From an uncultured Lachnospiraceae bacterium (GTDB lineage: Bacteria > Bacillota > Clostridia > Lachnospirales > Lachnospiraceae), in contig CAJTUB010000006.1 in the NCBI GenBank assembly GCA_910579465.1, positions 210,540-274,539 of the forward strand: a DNA stretch of 64,000 nucleotides, in the 5' to 3' direction. How positions within the stretch are numbered: position 1 is the first letter of the stretch; each line of letters starts with the position of its first letter. The position numbers were made by a program, and so were the translations under genes. Positions 41,129 to 50,059 of this stretch are shown here, piece by piece. Below the pieces are notes generated by a model, which was given only the letters and a program-made list of their open reading frames with translations, was not told the DNA's origin and made no database searches.

Positions 41129-41887
41129 ATGCTTGTTCTATTTGGTTTGACACTTATTATACTGGTTTTTATGCATTTTGGCAAGTCCCGCCAGAAAAAT
41201 ACAAAAAGGGCTTCTGAAGAGTTCTGGCGTAAGGAACGGGAGTCGCAGTTCGTTCCCAGAAAGGACATTTCCTCCCTGGACTACCTTGCGATTCCGTATG
41301 CTTCGCTCCCATTCCGCTACTTTACTCCAGGTCCGGGCGAACCGGTACGTCTGTCTCCGGAAGCACAGGAACTTCCTGTAATCCCTGATGCCGGAGACAA
41401 TGCTCCGGCGCCTTCGGAACCGGTACAGGAGGGCGTCTATTCCCTTTTGCCGGAATACAGCGCCCCGCTTTCAGAGGAACTGGCTGACACGGAATACACC
41501 ATCTGTGCGCTTTCCAAAAGCAGAATCCTGAATCTGTCCGGCATTTCGAACACGGACCTGCGCCTTACCTACGGCACCGCAAACCTTGAGCCGCTTACCG
41601 CCTGCGACCAGAACTTCACGACGTTGATACGCTCCCTGCAGAAGTGGGGTACGTTGTTAGTTTCAGCCGGAGAGCCAAAGGACGCGGTTACGGTCCTGTC
41701 CTATGCCGTCAGTATCGGCTCGGACATTGCAGGCACCTATACCCTGCTTGCCTCGCTTTATGAGAAAAACGGCGAGCTTCAAAAAATCTCCGCGCTGCGG
41801 GAATCTGCAGAACAGCTTTCCACTCTGATGAAGCCGTCCATCCTGAGGGACCTGGACCGAATACTGGAACGGACCGGCTCCCCGTAG
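41129..41887 (+). CDS. hypothetical membrane-anchored protein with TPR-like C terminus
   Basis: A 252-residue protein that I do not recognise by family. Residues 1-17 are hydrophobic (MLVLFGLTLIILVFMHF), then a basic stretch, a Pro-rich middle and a C-terminal helical pair (LQKWGTLLVSAGEPKDAVTV, IAGTYTLLASLYEKNGELQK) resembling one or two TPR units. The start at 41129 follows AAAGG; the longer upstream frame covers the toxin end and the opposite-strand microprotein and is rejected. Possibly a membrane-bound scaffold. Confidence 0.65.
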   Translation: MLVLFGLTLIILVFMHFGKSRQKNTKRASEEFWRKERESQFVPRKDISSLDYLAIPYASLPFRYFTPGPGEPVRLSPEAQELPVIPDAGDNAPAPSEPVQEGVYSLLPEYSAPLSEELADTEYTICALSKSRILNLSGISNTDLRLTYGTANLEPLTACDQNFTTLIRSLQKWGTLLVSAGEPKDAVTVLSYAVSIGSDIAGTYTLLASLYEKNGELQKISALRESAEQLSTLMKPSILRDLDRILERTGSP

Positions 41888-41939
41888 CCCTGGGACGGCT
41901 CCTGCCCCGCAGACCGTGCCATATCCGAGTGATTCCGCT

Positions 41940-42650
41940 CTATATGCTCCGTCCATATTTTGACAGGAGCTTATCAATCAGCCGGGAGGCTTCGCTTTTT
42001 GTCAATATCTCATAATCCGGCGCAAGGGAAAGCCCATGGGCGGCAATCAGTGCCTTCAGATAGCTGCGCTGCCGCGCTGTAGCCGGTTCCGTCTTTTTCG
42101 GACGGTATTCCAACGGCTTTGGGAGAAAATACTCCCCGTGCGTTTCCGAAAACCGTTCCCACAGATGAAAGTACAGCTTTGCCGCCGCTACGGCGTCCTC
42201 CTCGGCACGGTGGGCGCATTCAGTTGTAATTGCATATTCCTCACACATTGCCGACAGTGTCCTGCTCTGCAGCTCCGGCCTGCACTGCCTTGCCAAAGCC
42301 AGGGTATCGATTCCCTGATATGCAAACGCTTCCCCCAGACGTTCTGCCGCTGCCTTTAAAAAGCTATAATCAAACGGTATGTTATGTCCGAGCAGAATCT
42401 GTTCTCCGTCTAAAAAACGCAACAGCGCGTGCATTGCCTCCGCCTCATGCGGTGCATCCTTTAGCATCTCCTCTGTAATCCCTGTCAATGCGGTAATCCG
42501 CTCCGGCAGTCCTGCATTCTGCGGGTGTACCAGGGTAGAAAACTCTGCCGTCTGTACCCCGTCCTCGTATCTTACCGCGCCGATTTCAATGATTTTTTCC
42601 TTCTTCGGCGAAAGCCCGGTTGTTTCAATATCAATTGCCGTAAACCGCAT
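41940..42650 (-). CDS. DnaQ-like 3'-5' exonuclease (DEDDh)
   Basis: A 236-residue exonuclease resembling the DNA polymerase III epsilon subunit. Motifs are FTAIDIETTGLSPKKEKIIE (ExoI), LGHNIPFDYSFLKAAA (ExoII) and CAHRAEEDAVAAAKLYFHL (ExoIII, DEDDh). A C-terminal 50-residue region (KKTEPATARQRSYLKALIAA) resembles a SAP/HeH-like helical tail. It starts 2 bp after the nth stop and is probably co-transcribed with nth. Confidence 0.88.
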   Translation of the reverse strand: MRFTAIDIETTGLSPKKEKIIEIGAVRYEDGVQTAEFSTLVHPQNAGLPERITALTGITEEMLKDAPHEAEAMHALLRFLDGEQILLGHNIPFDYSFLKAAAERLGEAFAYQGIDTLALARQCRPELQSRTLSAMCEEYAITTECAHRAEEDAVAAAKLYFHLWERFSETHGEYFLPKPLEYRPKKTEPATARQRSYLKALIAAHGLSLAPDYEILTKSEASRLIDKLLSKYGRSI

Positions 42651-42652
42651 CG

Positions 42653-43351
42653 TCAGTTTCCTTTTCCTTTCTCTGCCGCACAGGAAGGACATTCCTTCCG
42701 CAAAAAGCACTCCGTACACTTCGGGGAACGCGCCGTGCAAACTGTACGCCCCAGCCGTATAATATGAATGTTATATAAAATCCAGTGGTCCTCCGGCAAA
42801 AGCTCCATCAGCTCAAACTCTATCTTCACCGGGTCGTCGCTTTCCGTAAATCCGAGCTTCTTCGAAATCCGTTTTACATGCGTGTCCACCACGATGCTCG
42901 GCTGATGATAGATATTGCCGCGAATGACATTGGCGGTTTTCCGTCCCACGCCCGGCAGCCTTGTCAGCGACTCCAGGGAATCCGGCACCTCGCCGCCATA
43001 CTCCTCCGACAGCATTTTAGCACAGCCGATCAGGTTTTTCGCCTTATTATGAAAAAAGCCGGTAGGACGGATATCCTCCTCCAGTTCTTTCAGCTCTGCC
43101 TTTGCAAAGGCCTCTATACTATCGTACTTCTGGAACAAATCCGCCGTCACGATGTTCACCCGCGCATCGGTACACTGGGCGCTTAAAATCGTGGCAAACA
43201 AGAGCTGCCATGCGTTTTCATGGTTCAGATAGCACCGGTATTCCGTCGTATATTCCCGGTCCAAAAGCTCCAGGATACGTCTGGCATGCGCCTGCTTCTG
43301 CTCCCTGCTTTGCTTTTTTGTCGTTCTCTTCTTTGGTTTCTTTTCTGCCAT
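42653..43351 (-). CDS. nth: endonuclease III (base-excision DNA glycosylase/AP lyase)
   Basis: A 232-residue enzyme that removes oxidised pyrimidines. The helix-hairpin-helix LPGVGRKTANVIRGNIYHQP includes the catalytic lysine, VDTHVKRISKKLG the catalytic aspartate, and CTARSPKCTECFLRKECPSC the [4Fe-4S] cluster (C-X6-C-X2-C-X5-C). A basic N-terminal 20 residues is longer than in E. coli. Confidence 0.95.
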   Translation of the reverse strand: MAEKKPKKRTTKKQSREQKQAHARRILELLDREYTTEYRCYLNHENAWQLLFATILSAQCTDARVNIVTADLFQKYDSIEAFAKAELKELEEDIRPTGFFHNKAKNLIGCAKMLSEEYGGEVPDSLESLTRLPGVGRKTANVIRGNIYHQPSIVVDTHVKRISKKLGFTESDDPVKIEFELMELLPEDHWILYNIHIIRLGRTVCTARSPKCTECFLRKECPSCAAEKGKGN

Positions 43352-43479
43352 CGCCGTTCCTCTCCCGTCCTTTCCTTCCTCTGTTTTCCTGTTTCGGCAG
43401 GAAATTTCAAAATACTCTTCCCTTTTTCTTCCTGACCTGCTATAATATTTGGTAATGATAATTAAAGGAGGCTTTACAA

Positions 43480-43707
43480 ATGAATATCCTGGACAAATTT
43501 AACTCTGTAAAAACAGTAAAGGACTTGGTTATTTCTATTGTAATTTTTATCCTTGTCCCGGCTGTTTTAGGTGTTGTTACCGGCCTGCTTGCCGGAGTTC
43601 CTGTCATCGGGTGGGTACTTGGTATCGTCACTTCCCTGGTCGGTATCCTCTGCCTGATCGGCATTATTCTTTCCATCCTCGGATTCTTGAAGAATAATGC
43701 AAAATAG
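43480..43707 (+). CDS. small two-helix membrane protein
   Basis: A 75-residue hydrophobic protein. Two glycine-rich membrane helices (VISIVIFILVPAVLGVVTGL, IGWVLGIVTSLVGILCLIGI) are flanked by short polar ends. AAAGGAGG is well spaced from the ATG. It has its own TATAAT-like -10 near 43442 and a strong terminator. Function unknown. Confidence 0.75.
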   Translation: MNILDKFNSVKTVKDLVISIVIFILVPAVLGVVTGLLAGVPVIGWVLGIVTSLVGILCLIGIILSILGFLKNNAK

Positions 43708-43728
43708 CTCCACCCTTGTACATCGCAG

Positions 43729-43764
43729 AGCGTTCTGATTTCCTGTCAGAACGCTTTGTTTTTT
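43729..43764 (+). terminator. terminator of the small membrane protein gene
   Basis: AGCGTTCTGA (43729-43738) pairs with TCAGAACGCT (43746-43755) and is followed by TTGTTTTTT. Confidence 0.88.
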
Positions 43765-43767
43765 ATC

Positions 43768-45810
43768 CTAGAGCGGCAGCAGATTTTTCCAGATAAACGA
43801 GCTTTCCGGCGGCAGCACCGCTGCCAGCATGCCGTCCCGTACCTGGGTAATCACTGCTTCGCATGTAAAGCCTTCCCGTCCTGTCCTGCATAGCGATACA
43901 ACAAACCCGTCCTCCGGGATACCAGTCTCCCAGACCGGTATTTCAAACCACTTTTCCTGTTCCCCACGGTTGACCGCCACGATAATACTGTCCTGTGCAT
44001 CAAAACGGCCGTAAGAAATCACATCCTGCTCCAGATGCAGCATCTTTAATGAACCCGTCCGAAGTGCCGGATAGGAACGATGAATCCGTATCAGCTCCCG
44101 GTGTACCCGTATCAACTCCTTGTCCTCATGCCCCCACGGATAAGTACGGCGGTTATCCGGGTCCGTAAACCCGCATACGCCTGCCTCATCCCCGTAATAC
44201 ACGGTCGGCGAACCGACCCACGTCATCTGGACAGCCACTGCTGCCATAAAGAGAGAACGCCGCACGCCTGTAGATGCTGCCTCAGAGCCGAGGTGATCCA
44301 GCCGTCCTACCTTCCCGTTCGTTCTCGTCAGGAAACGGGAATGGTCATGGTTTGACAGCTCATTCATTGCCGCCTGCAGTGAACTCGTCTGAAACTGTGC
44401 CATATGATACCGCATGGCATCGGCAAACGCCCCCGCATTCCCGACCAGGTCCCCGCGGTATTCATCACTGTGCTTCTCCATTCCTGTAAAAAACCACGTC
44501 AACGGCTCCATAAATGCATCATAATTCATAACGGAATCCCACTCGCTCCCATCCAGCCACGCCCTGGCACTTCCGTAATGCTCGGCAAGGATCAGCGTCT
44601 CCGGATTTTCCTCCTTTACGCTCTGCCGGAACCGCTTCCAGAATAAATGGTTGAACTTCTCCGAATGCCCGAGGTCTGCCGCTACGTCTAACCGCCAGCC
44701 GTCCACACAATACGGCGGCGCAATCCACTTTTTGGCGATTCCCAGAATATAGCTGCAAAGCTCCTCCGACGCTTCATAGTTCAGCTTCGGAAGCGTGTCA
44801 TGCCCCCACCAGCCTGAGTAATTCGGATTGTACGGCCATGTCTCGCTGGTAAATTCAAAAAAATCGCGGTAAGGGCTGTGCTTTGAAACATAGGCTCCCT
44901 TTGCATAGCCCGGCGCACTCTCATAGATACGCTCCCTGTCCAGCCACTTATGAAACGAGCCGCAGTGGTTGAATACGCCGTCCAGAATCACACGCATTCC
45001 CCGGCGGTGGATTTCCTCCACCAACGACGCAAAATATGCATTACTGGCATCTAAATTCTCCCTTGCACTGATGCGGCTGATATACTTTGTGGCACGGGAA
45101 TTGTCCGTCTCCCCTTCCGGAAGGCAGTTCCCCTTGTCGCACAGAATAATCGCATAGTGCGGGTCAATGTAATCATAATCCTGACTGTCATATTTATGGT
45201 TCGACGGTGAAACAAACAACGGGTTAAAATAAATTACCTCCACGCCAAGCTCCTGCAGATAGTCCAACTTCTTCCAGACCCCCTGCAGGTCCCCGCCGTA
45301 AAAATCCCTGACATCCATCGACTGCGGAGGTCTGCTCCATTCCCTGACCTCACATACCGGCTTTTCAATATAACAGTATTCCCTGTCCTTTACATCATTT
45401 GCCTCCGTCCCGTTACAGAACCGGTCGGTAAATATCTGGTACATCACCGCGCCCTTTGCCCAGTCCGGCACGGAAAAGCCCGGGGTTATACGGAACGCAT
45501 ATTCCTCTTTCCATTCCCGCATCGCGCCTCGCCGGTCATAATACCAGGTCTCTTCACCCAGCCGGACTTCAAAATAATACAGCACCGGCTCTTTTCCTAA
45601 AGTATATTCCGCAGCATAATAAACAAACCGGCCCTTTGTCGTCTCCTGGGATAACTCTACCCGCTGGCCGCCGATACAAACAAACACTTCCTTTATACTG
45701 TCCTTTTCCGCCCGGAACCGGAGCTTTACGGTATCACCCGCCGCAGGTTCTGCCGGGATTCTGTATTCACCTGTACCGTCTGCGAATAATGCTCTTATCT
45801 CCTTGTCCAT
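43768..45810 (-). CDS. GH13 alpha-amylase family enzyme (neopullulanase/cyclomaltodextrinase type)
   Basis: A 680-residue cytoplasmic enzyme without signal peptide. Residues 1-115 form an N-terminal CBM34-like domain. The catalytic barrel shows the four GH13 regions: DGVFNHCG, GWRLDVAADLGH (nucleophile aspartate), LILAEHYGSARAW (acid/base glutamate) and ELSNHDHSRF (transition-state aspartate). A C-terminal beta domain follows. Such enzymes split imported maltodextrins or pullulan fragments; no amylose transport gene is adjacent. Confidence 0.93.
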   Translation of the reverse strand: MDKEIRALFADGTGEYRIPAEPAAGDTVKLRFRAEKDSIKEVFVCIGGQRVELSQETTKGRFVYYAAEYTLGKEPVLYYFEVRLGEETWYYDRRGAMREWKEEYAFRITPGFSVPDWAKGAVMYQIFTDRFCNGTEANDVKDREYCYIEKPVCEVREWSRPPQSMDVRDFYGGDLQGVWKKLDYLQELGVEVIYFNPLFVSPSNHKYDSQDYDYIDPHYAIILCDKGNCLPEGETDNSRATKYISRISARENLDASNAYFASLVEEIHRRGMRVILDGVFNHCGSFHKWLDRERIYESAPGYAKGAYVSKHSPYRDFFEFTSETWPYNPNYSGWWGHDTLPKLNYEASEELCSYILGIAKKWIAPPYCVDGWRLDVAADLGHSEKFNHLFWKRFRQSVKEENPETLILAEHYGSARAWLDGSEWDSVMNYDAFMEPLTWFFTGMEKHSDEYRGDLVGNAGAFADAMRYHMAQFQTSSLQAAMNELSNHDHSRFLTRTNGKVGRLDHLGSEAASTGVRRSLFMAAVAVQMTWVGSPTVYYGDEAGVCGFTDPDNRRTYPWGHEDKELIRVHRELIRIHRSYPALRTGSLKMLHLEQDVISYGRFDAQDSIIVAVNRGEQEKWFEIPVWETGIPEDGFVVSLCRTGREGFTCEAVITQVRDGMLAAVLPPESSFIWKNLLPL

Positions 45811-45843
45811 AACTTCCTCTCTTGGTCTTAAATATGATAAGGT

Positions 45844-45876
45844 GAAAAGCCCGATGACGTTGTCACCGGGCTTTTC
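45844..45876 (-). terminator. hairpin between ftsH and the GH13 gene
   Basis: GAAAAGCCCGATGAC (45844-45858) and GTCACCGGGCTTTTC (45862-45876) pair almost fully, with CTTTTC at the minus-strand end. It could terminate the ftsH transcript or lie in the GH13 leader. The 45877-46093 stretch otherwise holds only AT-rich sequence with possible -10 boxes. Confidence 0.6.
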
Positions 45877-46093
45877 GGAGAAGGTATTTTGTTACTTATG
45901 GGGTGTAGCAAAAACTATATAATGTATTGGGGTTTACGAGTGTTATTATAGCACCATATCTGCCGGAAGTGTGCACAAACATTTCCCCTTTTAAAAGCTT
46001 TTTTTGTAGTATTTGCCGTATGACCCTGTTCTTATTCCCATAAGTTACATAAAACTGTCCAAAAAAGCCCGTCAAACTGCTTTTATTTTTGAC

Positions 46094-47899
46094 CTATACA
46101 AATAATGCTTCAAATTCCTCCCTGCCGATACGTTCCTTCTCAATCAGAAGCGCCGCACAGGAATGCAGTACATTCGCATATTCCGTCAGAAGCCGTTTCG
46201 CCTCTGCATAACATTCATCAATAATACGGCGGACCTCCGCGTCAATCGAATTGGCAATATTCTCGCTGTAAGAACGGGTATGCGCCAAATCGCGGCCGAT
46301 AAATACTTCTCCGTCATCGGTTTCGTAGTTTACCATGCCGATTTCACCGGAAAAGCCGTAACGCGTCACCATACTTCTGGCAACCGCAGTCGCATGCTTG
46401 ATATCCTGGGAAGCCCCTGTTGTAATATCATCAAAAATCAGCTCTTCGGCAATTCGTCCTCCAAGGCTTACGATAATATCCTGACGCATCCTGCCTTTTG
46501 TCAGGAACATTTCATCCCGCTCCGGGAGCGGCATCGTATAGCCTGCTGCACCGTTTCCGGTCGGAATCACGGACACCGCATAAACAGGACCGACATCCGG
46601 CAGTACATGGAACAAAATCGCATGCCCCGCCTCATGGTATGCCGTAATCTTTTTCTCCTTTTCGGAAATAATACGGCTCTTTTTCTCCGTACCGATTCCT
46701 ACCTTAATAAAGGACTTCTTTACATCCTCTTCTACAATAAAGCTTCTGCCGTCCTTTGCCGCGGAAATTGCAGCCTCATTCAGCAGGTTCTCCAGGTCCG
46801 CGCCGGTCAGGCCTGCCGTAGTCTGCGCAAGCTGTGTCAGATTGACATCCTCTGCTAACGGCTTCCCCTTGGCGTGTACCTTTAAAATTTCCTCTCTGCC
46901 GCGTACATCCGGCCTGCCGACCAGTACCTTTCTGTCAAAACGTCCCGGACGCAGAATCGCAGGGTCCAGAATGTCCACGCGGTTTGTCGCCGCCATCACG
47001 ATAATTCCCTCGTTTACGCCAAAACCGTCCATTTCTACAAGCATCTGGTTCAAGGTCTGCTCACGCTCATCATGTCCGCCGCCCATGCCGGTGCCTCGTC
47101 TTCTTGCCACCGCGTCAATCTCATCGATAAAAATAATACAAGGGGCATTCTTCTTTGCCTCTGCGAACAAATCACGCACACGGGATGCGCCGACACCAAC
47201 GAACATTTCCACAAAGTCCGAACCGGAAATAGAGAAAAACGGCACCTGCGCCTCTCCTGCAACCGCCTTTGCAAGAAGGGTCTTACCGGTTCCCGGAGGT
47301 CCCTCCAGTAAAACTCCCTTCGGAATCCTCGCGCCGACCTTCGTAAACTTTCCCGGGTCGGACAGAAAATCGACGATTTCACGAAGCTCCTCTTTCTCTT
47401 CAATCAGACCCGCTACATCCTTAAATGTAGTATTCCCGTTTAACGTCATCCGTGCACGGCTTTTTCCGAAATTCATCATTTTATTACTACCGCCGCCCGA
47501 CGACTGGTTCGTAAAGAACGAAAACATCAGGAAAATCACGCCGAAGCCCAGAAGATACGGCAGCACCCCGGTCAGAAACCAGTTCGGCTTCGTTACCTCA
47601 TTGACATAAACCTCAATGCCTTTGCCCAGTGCAGCCTGCTCGATAATCGAAACATCCGTCACATGGAACGTCTTCACACTGCCATCGGTTAATACGACAC
47701 GCGCTTTTCCTGTCGGCGTTTCCTCGTTCGGATAAAGGGAGACTCCCGCAATCCGCTCGGAATCCAGGTCCTCGTAATAATTCTTTAAACCATATTTCTC
47801 ACTGTTATTCTGCAGTATTTCCGACACATAGGTGGCAAGCAGAATAATCAGCAATATGCTGACAATATAAAAACCAAAACCTCTCATGGATTTTTTCAA
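46094..47899 (-). CDS. ftsH: ATP-dependent zinc metalloprotease FtsH
   Basis: A 601-residue membrane protease of normal length. It has an N-terminal helix, a periplasmic-type domain (residues 30-105) and a second helix (WFLTGVLPYLLGFGVIFLMF). The AAA+ domain has Walker A GPPGTGKTLLAKA, Walker B IIFIDEIDAVARRRG, and the second region of homology ATNRVDILDPAILRPGRFDR. The zinc protease site is ITAYHEAGHAILF. It degrades unneeded or damaged membrane and cytosolic proteins. It follows hpt, as in Bacillus. Confidence 0.98.
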   Translation of the reverse strand: MKKSMRGFGFYIVSILLIILLATYVSEILQNNSEKYGLKNYYEDLDSERIAGVSLYPNEETPTGKARVVLTDGSVKTFHVTDVSIIEQAALGKGIEVYVNEVTKPNWFLTGVLPYLLGFGVIFLMFSFFTNQSSGGGSNKMMNFGKSRARMTLNGNTTFKDVAGLIEEKEELREIVDFLSDPGKFTKVGARIPKGVLLEGPPGTGKTLLAKAVAGEAQVPFFSISGSDFVEMFVGVGASRVRDLFAEAKKNAPCIIFIDEIDAVARRRGTGMGGGHDEREQTLNQMLVEMDGFGVNEGIIVMAATNRVDILDPAILRPGRFDRKVLVGRPDVRGREEILKVHAKGKPLAEDVNLTQLAQTTAGLTGADLENLLNEAAISAAKDGRSFIVEEDVKKSFIKVGIGTEKKSRIISEKEKKITAYHEAGHAILFHVLPDVGPVYAVSVIPTGNGAAGYTMPLPERDEMFLTKGRMRQDIIVSLGGRIAEELIFDDITTGASQDIKHATAVARSMVTRYGFSGEIGMVNYETDDGEVFIGRDLAHTRSYSENIANSIDAEVRRIIDECYAEAKRLLTEYANVLHSCAALLIEKERIGREEFEALFV

Positions 47900-47943
47900 A
47901 ACGAAATCCTCACTTTCTGTTTCATAATACTTTTTGCGGGCGG

Positions 47944-48465
47944 CTATACCTCCACTACGCCGACATACGGCAGATTGCGGTAGTGCTGCGCATAATCCAG
48001 TCCGTATCCTACCACAAACAAATCGGGTATGGAGAAGCCTGTATAGTCCACCGGGACTTCCACCTCGCGGCGCTCCGGCTTATCCAAAAGCGTGCACAGC
48101 CGGATGCTTTTCGGATTCCTTGCCCGGAGCAGCTGCAAAAGATGATGGAGCGTCCGTCCTGAATCAACGATATCCTCTACAATCAGGATGTCCTTCTCTT
48201 GGATGGAATCATCCAGGTCCTTTACAATTTTAATCCTGCCGGAGCTTACTGTCCCGTCCCCGTAGCTGGATACCGACATAAAATCATGTGTCACCGGTAC
48301 AGTAATATGCTTTACCAGCTCGCACATAAAAAACACGCCGCCCTTTAGTATACAAATCACATGAATCTCTTTTCCCGCATAGTCCCGGCTGATTTGTTCT
48401 CCCAATTCACGGACCCGCTTCGCTATCTCCGCCTCCGGAATCAGTTCCTTCACTTCATCCTTCAT
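47944..48465 (-). CDS. hpt: hypoxanthine phosphoribosyltransferase
   Basis: A 173-residue purine-salvage enzyme. The PRPP-binding motif is DILIVEDIVDSGRTLHHLL, with ICILKGGVFFMCELVKHI and DFMSVSSYGDGT (flexible loop) also typical. It overlaps the tilS 3' end by 11 bp and is followed by ftsH, the conserved Firmicutes order. Confidence 0.96.
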   Translation of the reverse strand: MKDEVKELIPEAEIAKRVRELGEQISRDYAGKEIHVICILKGGVFFMCELVKHITVPVTHDFMSVSSYGDGTVSSGRIKIVKDLDDSIQEKDILIVEDIVDSGRTLHHLLQLLRARNPKSIRLCTLLDKPERREVEVPVDYTGFSIPDLFVVGYGLDYAQHYRNLPYVGVVEV

Positions 48466-49858
48466 TTTCCTTTCCTCCGTTCATTCGTACCTCCAAAACT
48501 GTTTTTGTCGTCTCATCTATCCGGTAATTGTCACAGGAACGCAGCCCGGGTATCCAGAGTACCTGCTCGTCATCCGCCAGAAGCAGAAGCCTTCCGCGTT
48601 CCTCTCTTGCTATTTTCTTTTCCGTAAACAGAGCCTTCACTGACTTACTGCCCTGCTTCATCCCGATGCGGTCGCCCTCCCTGCGTGCCCGCAGACGGAG
48701 CGTACCCTTTATTTTACCATAATCAAACCATTTCGTATACTCATTTTTTGGAATTTCTGTATTTTTTTTGTAAGGAAAACATCGAAAAACTATGGTTTCT
48801 CCCGCAGCTCCGACGAAATATTCTCCGGGAACCTCCACAAAATACTCTTTTGGGCAGGCATCCGTCCCTCCCGCGCCTGCTTTTCTTATGCAAAGCTCTG
48901 CAAAGCTTCTGCATGCAGTCAGCCCGTACGGCAGCGAAACCTGCTTCCCGCTCTGTGAAAAGCAAAGCCCTCTTACTGCCTCAACATGTGCCCGTGTAAT
49001 ATCCTTTGCACTTCCCGCTGCCCTTACCAGCAGTAAATGAATTGCCTCTTCCTGCAGGACACGGTGCCTTTTTTCCAATACGGCAACCGGAAGCCTGAAC
49101 TCCCCGGATACCTCCGCCGCCTGTGCACAGAGCGCCTCCGCCTCTGCAAGCAGATACTCCTTCAGCCTGCCAAGCTCTGCTGCCGTCTCTGCTGTATGCC
49201 GGACCGCACCCGGATTGATATGCTCCTTTGCATAGGAAAGAATGCAGTGCCTGATTTTATTTCTTGTATACCCTGTCTCCTGATTGGTGGCATCCGTACA
49301 GTACAACAGCCCCTTTTCCTCCAGATACGCTTCGATTTCCTCCCTGCCGCAGAACAAAAGCGGCCGTATAATATTCCCGCGCCTTGCCGGTATCGAAGCA
49401 AGCCCCGGCACTGAGCTCCCCCGGAATAAATGAAACAAAAAAGTTTCTGCCACATCATTCTGCTGGTGTGCCAGAGCAATTTTATCATATCCCATCTCCG
49501 CCGCAAGGCGTTCTGCCGCAAGATAACGGAGTTCCCGCCCTGCCTCCTCAAGCCCGGTACGATGCTCTTTTGCATACTGCGGCACATCCTCGTGTACCGC
49601 AAAGAAAGGAATCCCGAAACTTTTGCAAAGCGCCTCGGAAAACGCCTCATCTTCGTCCGCCGCGCTCCCACGGATTCCGTGATTGACATGAAATGCGCCG
49701 ACTTCAAACGAAAGGAGTCCGGAAAGCTCGCACAAAACCGCAGTAAGGCATACCGAGTCCGCTCCGCCGGAAAGCCCCGCCAGTACGCGCTCTCCTTCCG
49801 CTATGAGCCCTTGTTCCCTGATAAACCGCTCTGCCTTCTTCGTCAACGTCTCCTGCAT
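48455..49858 (-). CDS. tilS: tRNA(Ile)-lysidine synthetase
   Basis: A 467-residue enzyme that turns the CAU-anticodon cytidine of tRNA-Ile into lysidine. The PP-loop LAGLSGGADSVCLTAVLCEL lies near residue 27, then AFHVNHGIRGSAADEDEAFS and LAHQQNDVAETFLFHLFRGS (the usual H..DD is H..ND here). The C-terminal domain closes with YRIDETTKTVLEVRM. Downstream overlap with hpt. Upstream is the spoIIE-like gene, separated by a palindromic repeat. Confidence 0.94.
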   Translation of the reverse strand: MQETLTKKAERFIREQGLIAEGERVLAGLSGGADSVCLTAVLCELSGLLSFEVGAFHVNHGIRGSAADEDEAFSEALCKSFGIPFFAVHEDVPQYAKEHRTGLEEAGRELRYLAAERLAAEMGYDKIALAHQQNDVAETFLFHLFRGSSVPGLASIPARRGNIIRPLLFCGREEIEAYLEEKGLLYCTDATNQETGYTRNKIRHCILSYAKEHINPGAVRHTAETAAELGRLKEYLLAEAEALCAQAAEVSGEFRLPVAVLEKRHRVLQEEAIHLLLVRAAGSAKDITRAHVEAVRGLCFSQSGKQVSLPYGLTACRSFAELCIRKAGAGGTDACPKEYFVEVPGEYFVGAAGETIVFRCFPYKKNTEIPKNEYTKWFDYGKIKGTLRLRARREGDRIGMKQGSKSVKALFTEKKIAREERGRLLLLADDEQVLWIPGLRSCDNYRIDETTKTVLEVRMNGGKENEG

Positions 49859-49969
49859 CCCGCTCCTCCGGTACTATTTCCTTTCTTTTCCTTCTTCGTC
49901 TATTCTACACCACTCGCCAAAAAAAGGCAAGTCTCCTTTCATCCCTGAATTTCTACATTCTGCGCCGCA

Positions 49970-50059
49970 CTAGTGTACTGACCGGTTCATTTTCAGCCAA
50001 CGCAACAGATGGAAATTTAGGCAGCAATTTAGCGAAATATGAACCGGTCAGTACACTAG
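49970..50059. repeat. 90-bp palindromic element bounded by CTAGTGTACTGAC
   Basis: Arms CTAGTGTACTGACCGG-TTCAT (49970-49990) and ATGAA-CCGGTCAGTACACTAG (50039-50059) are perfectly complementary over 21 bp. The interior carries CCAACGCAACAGATGG, matching the interior of the element at 5660-5825. Its right end supplies the TAG stop codon of the spoIIE-like gene (complement of 50056-50058). Confidence 0.85.
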
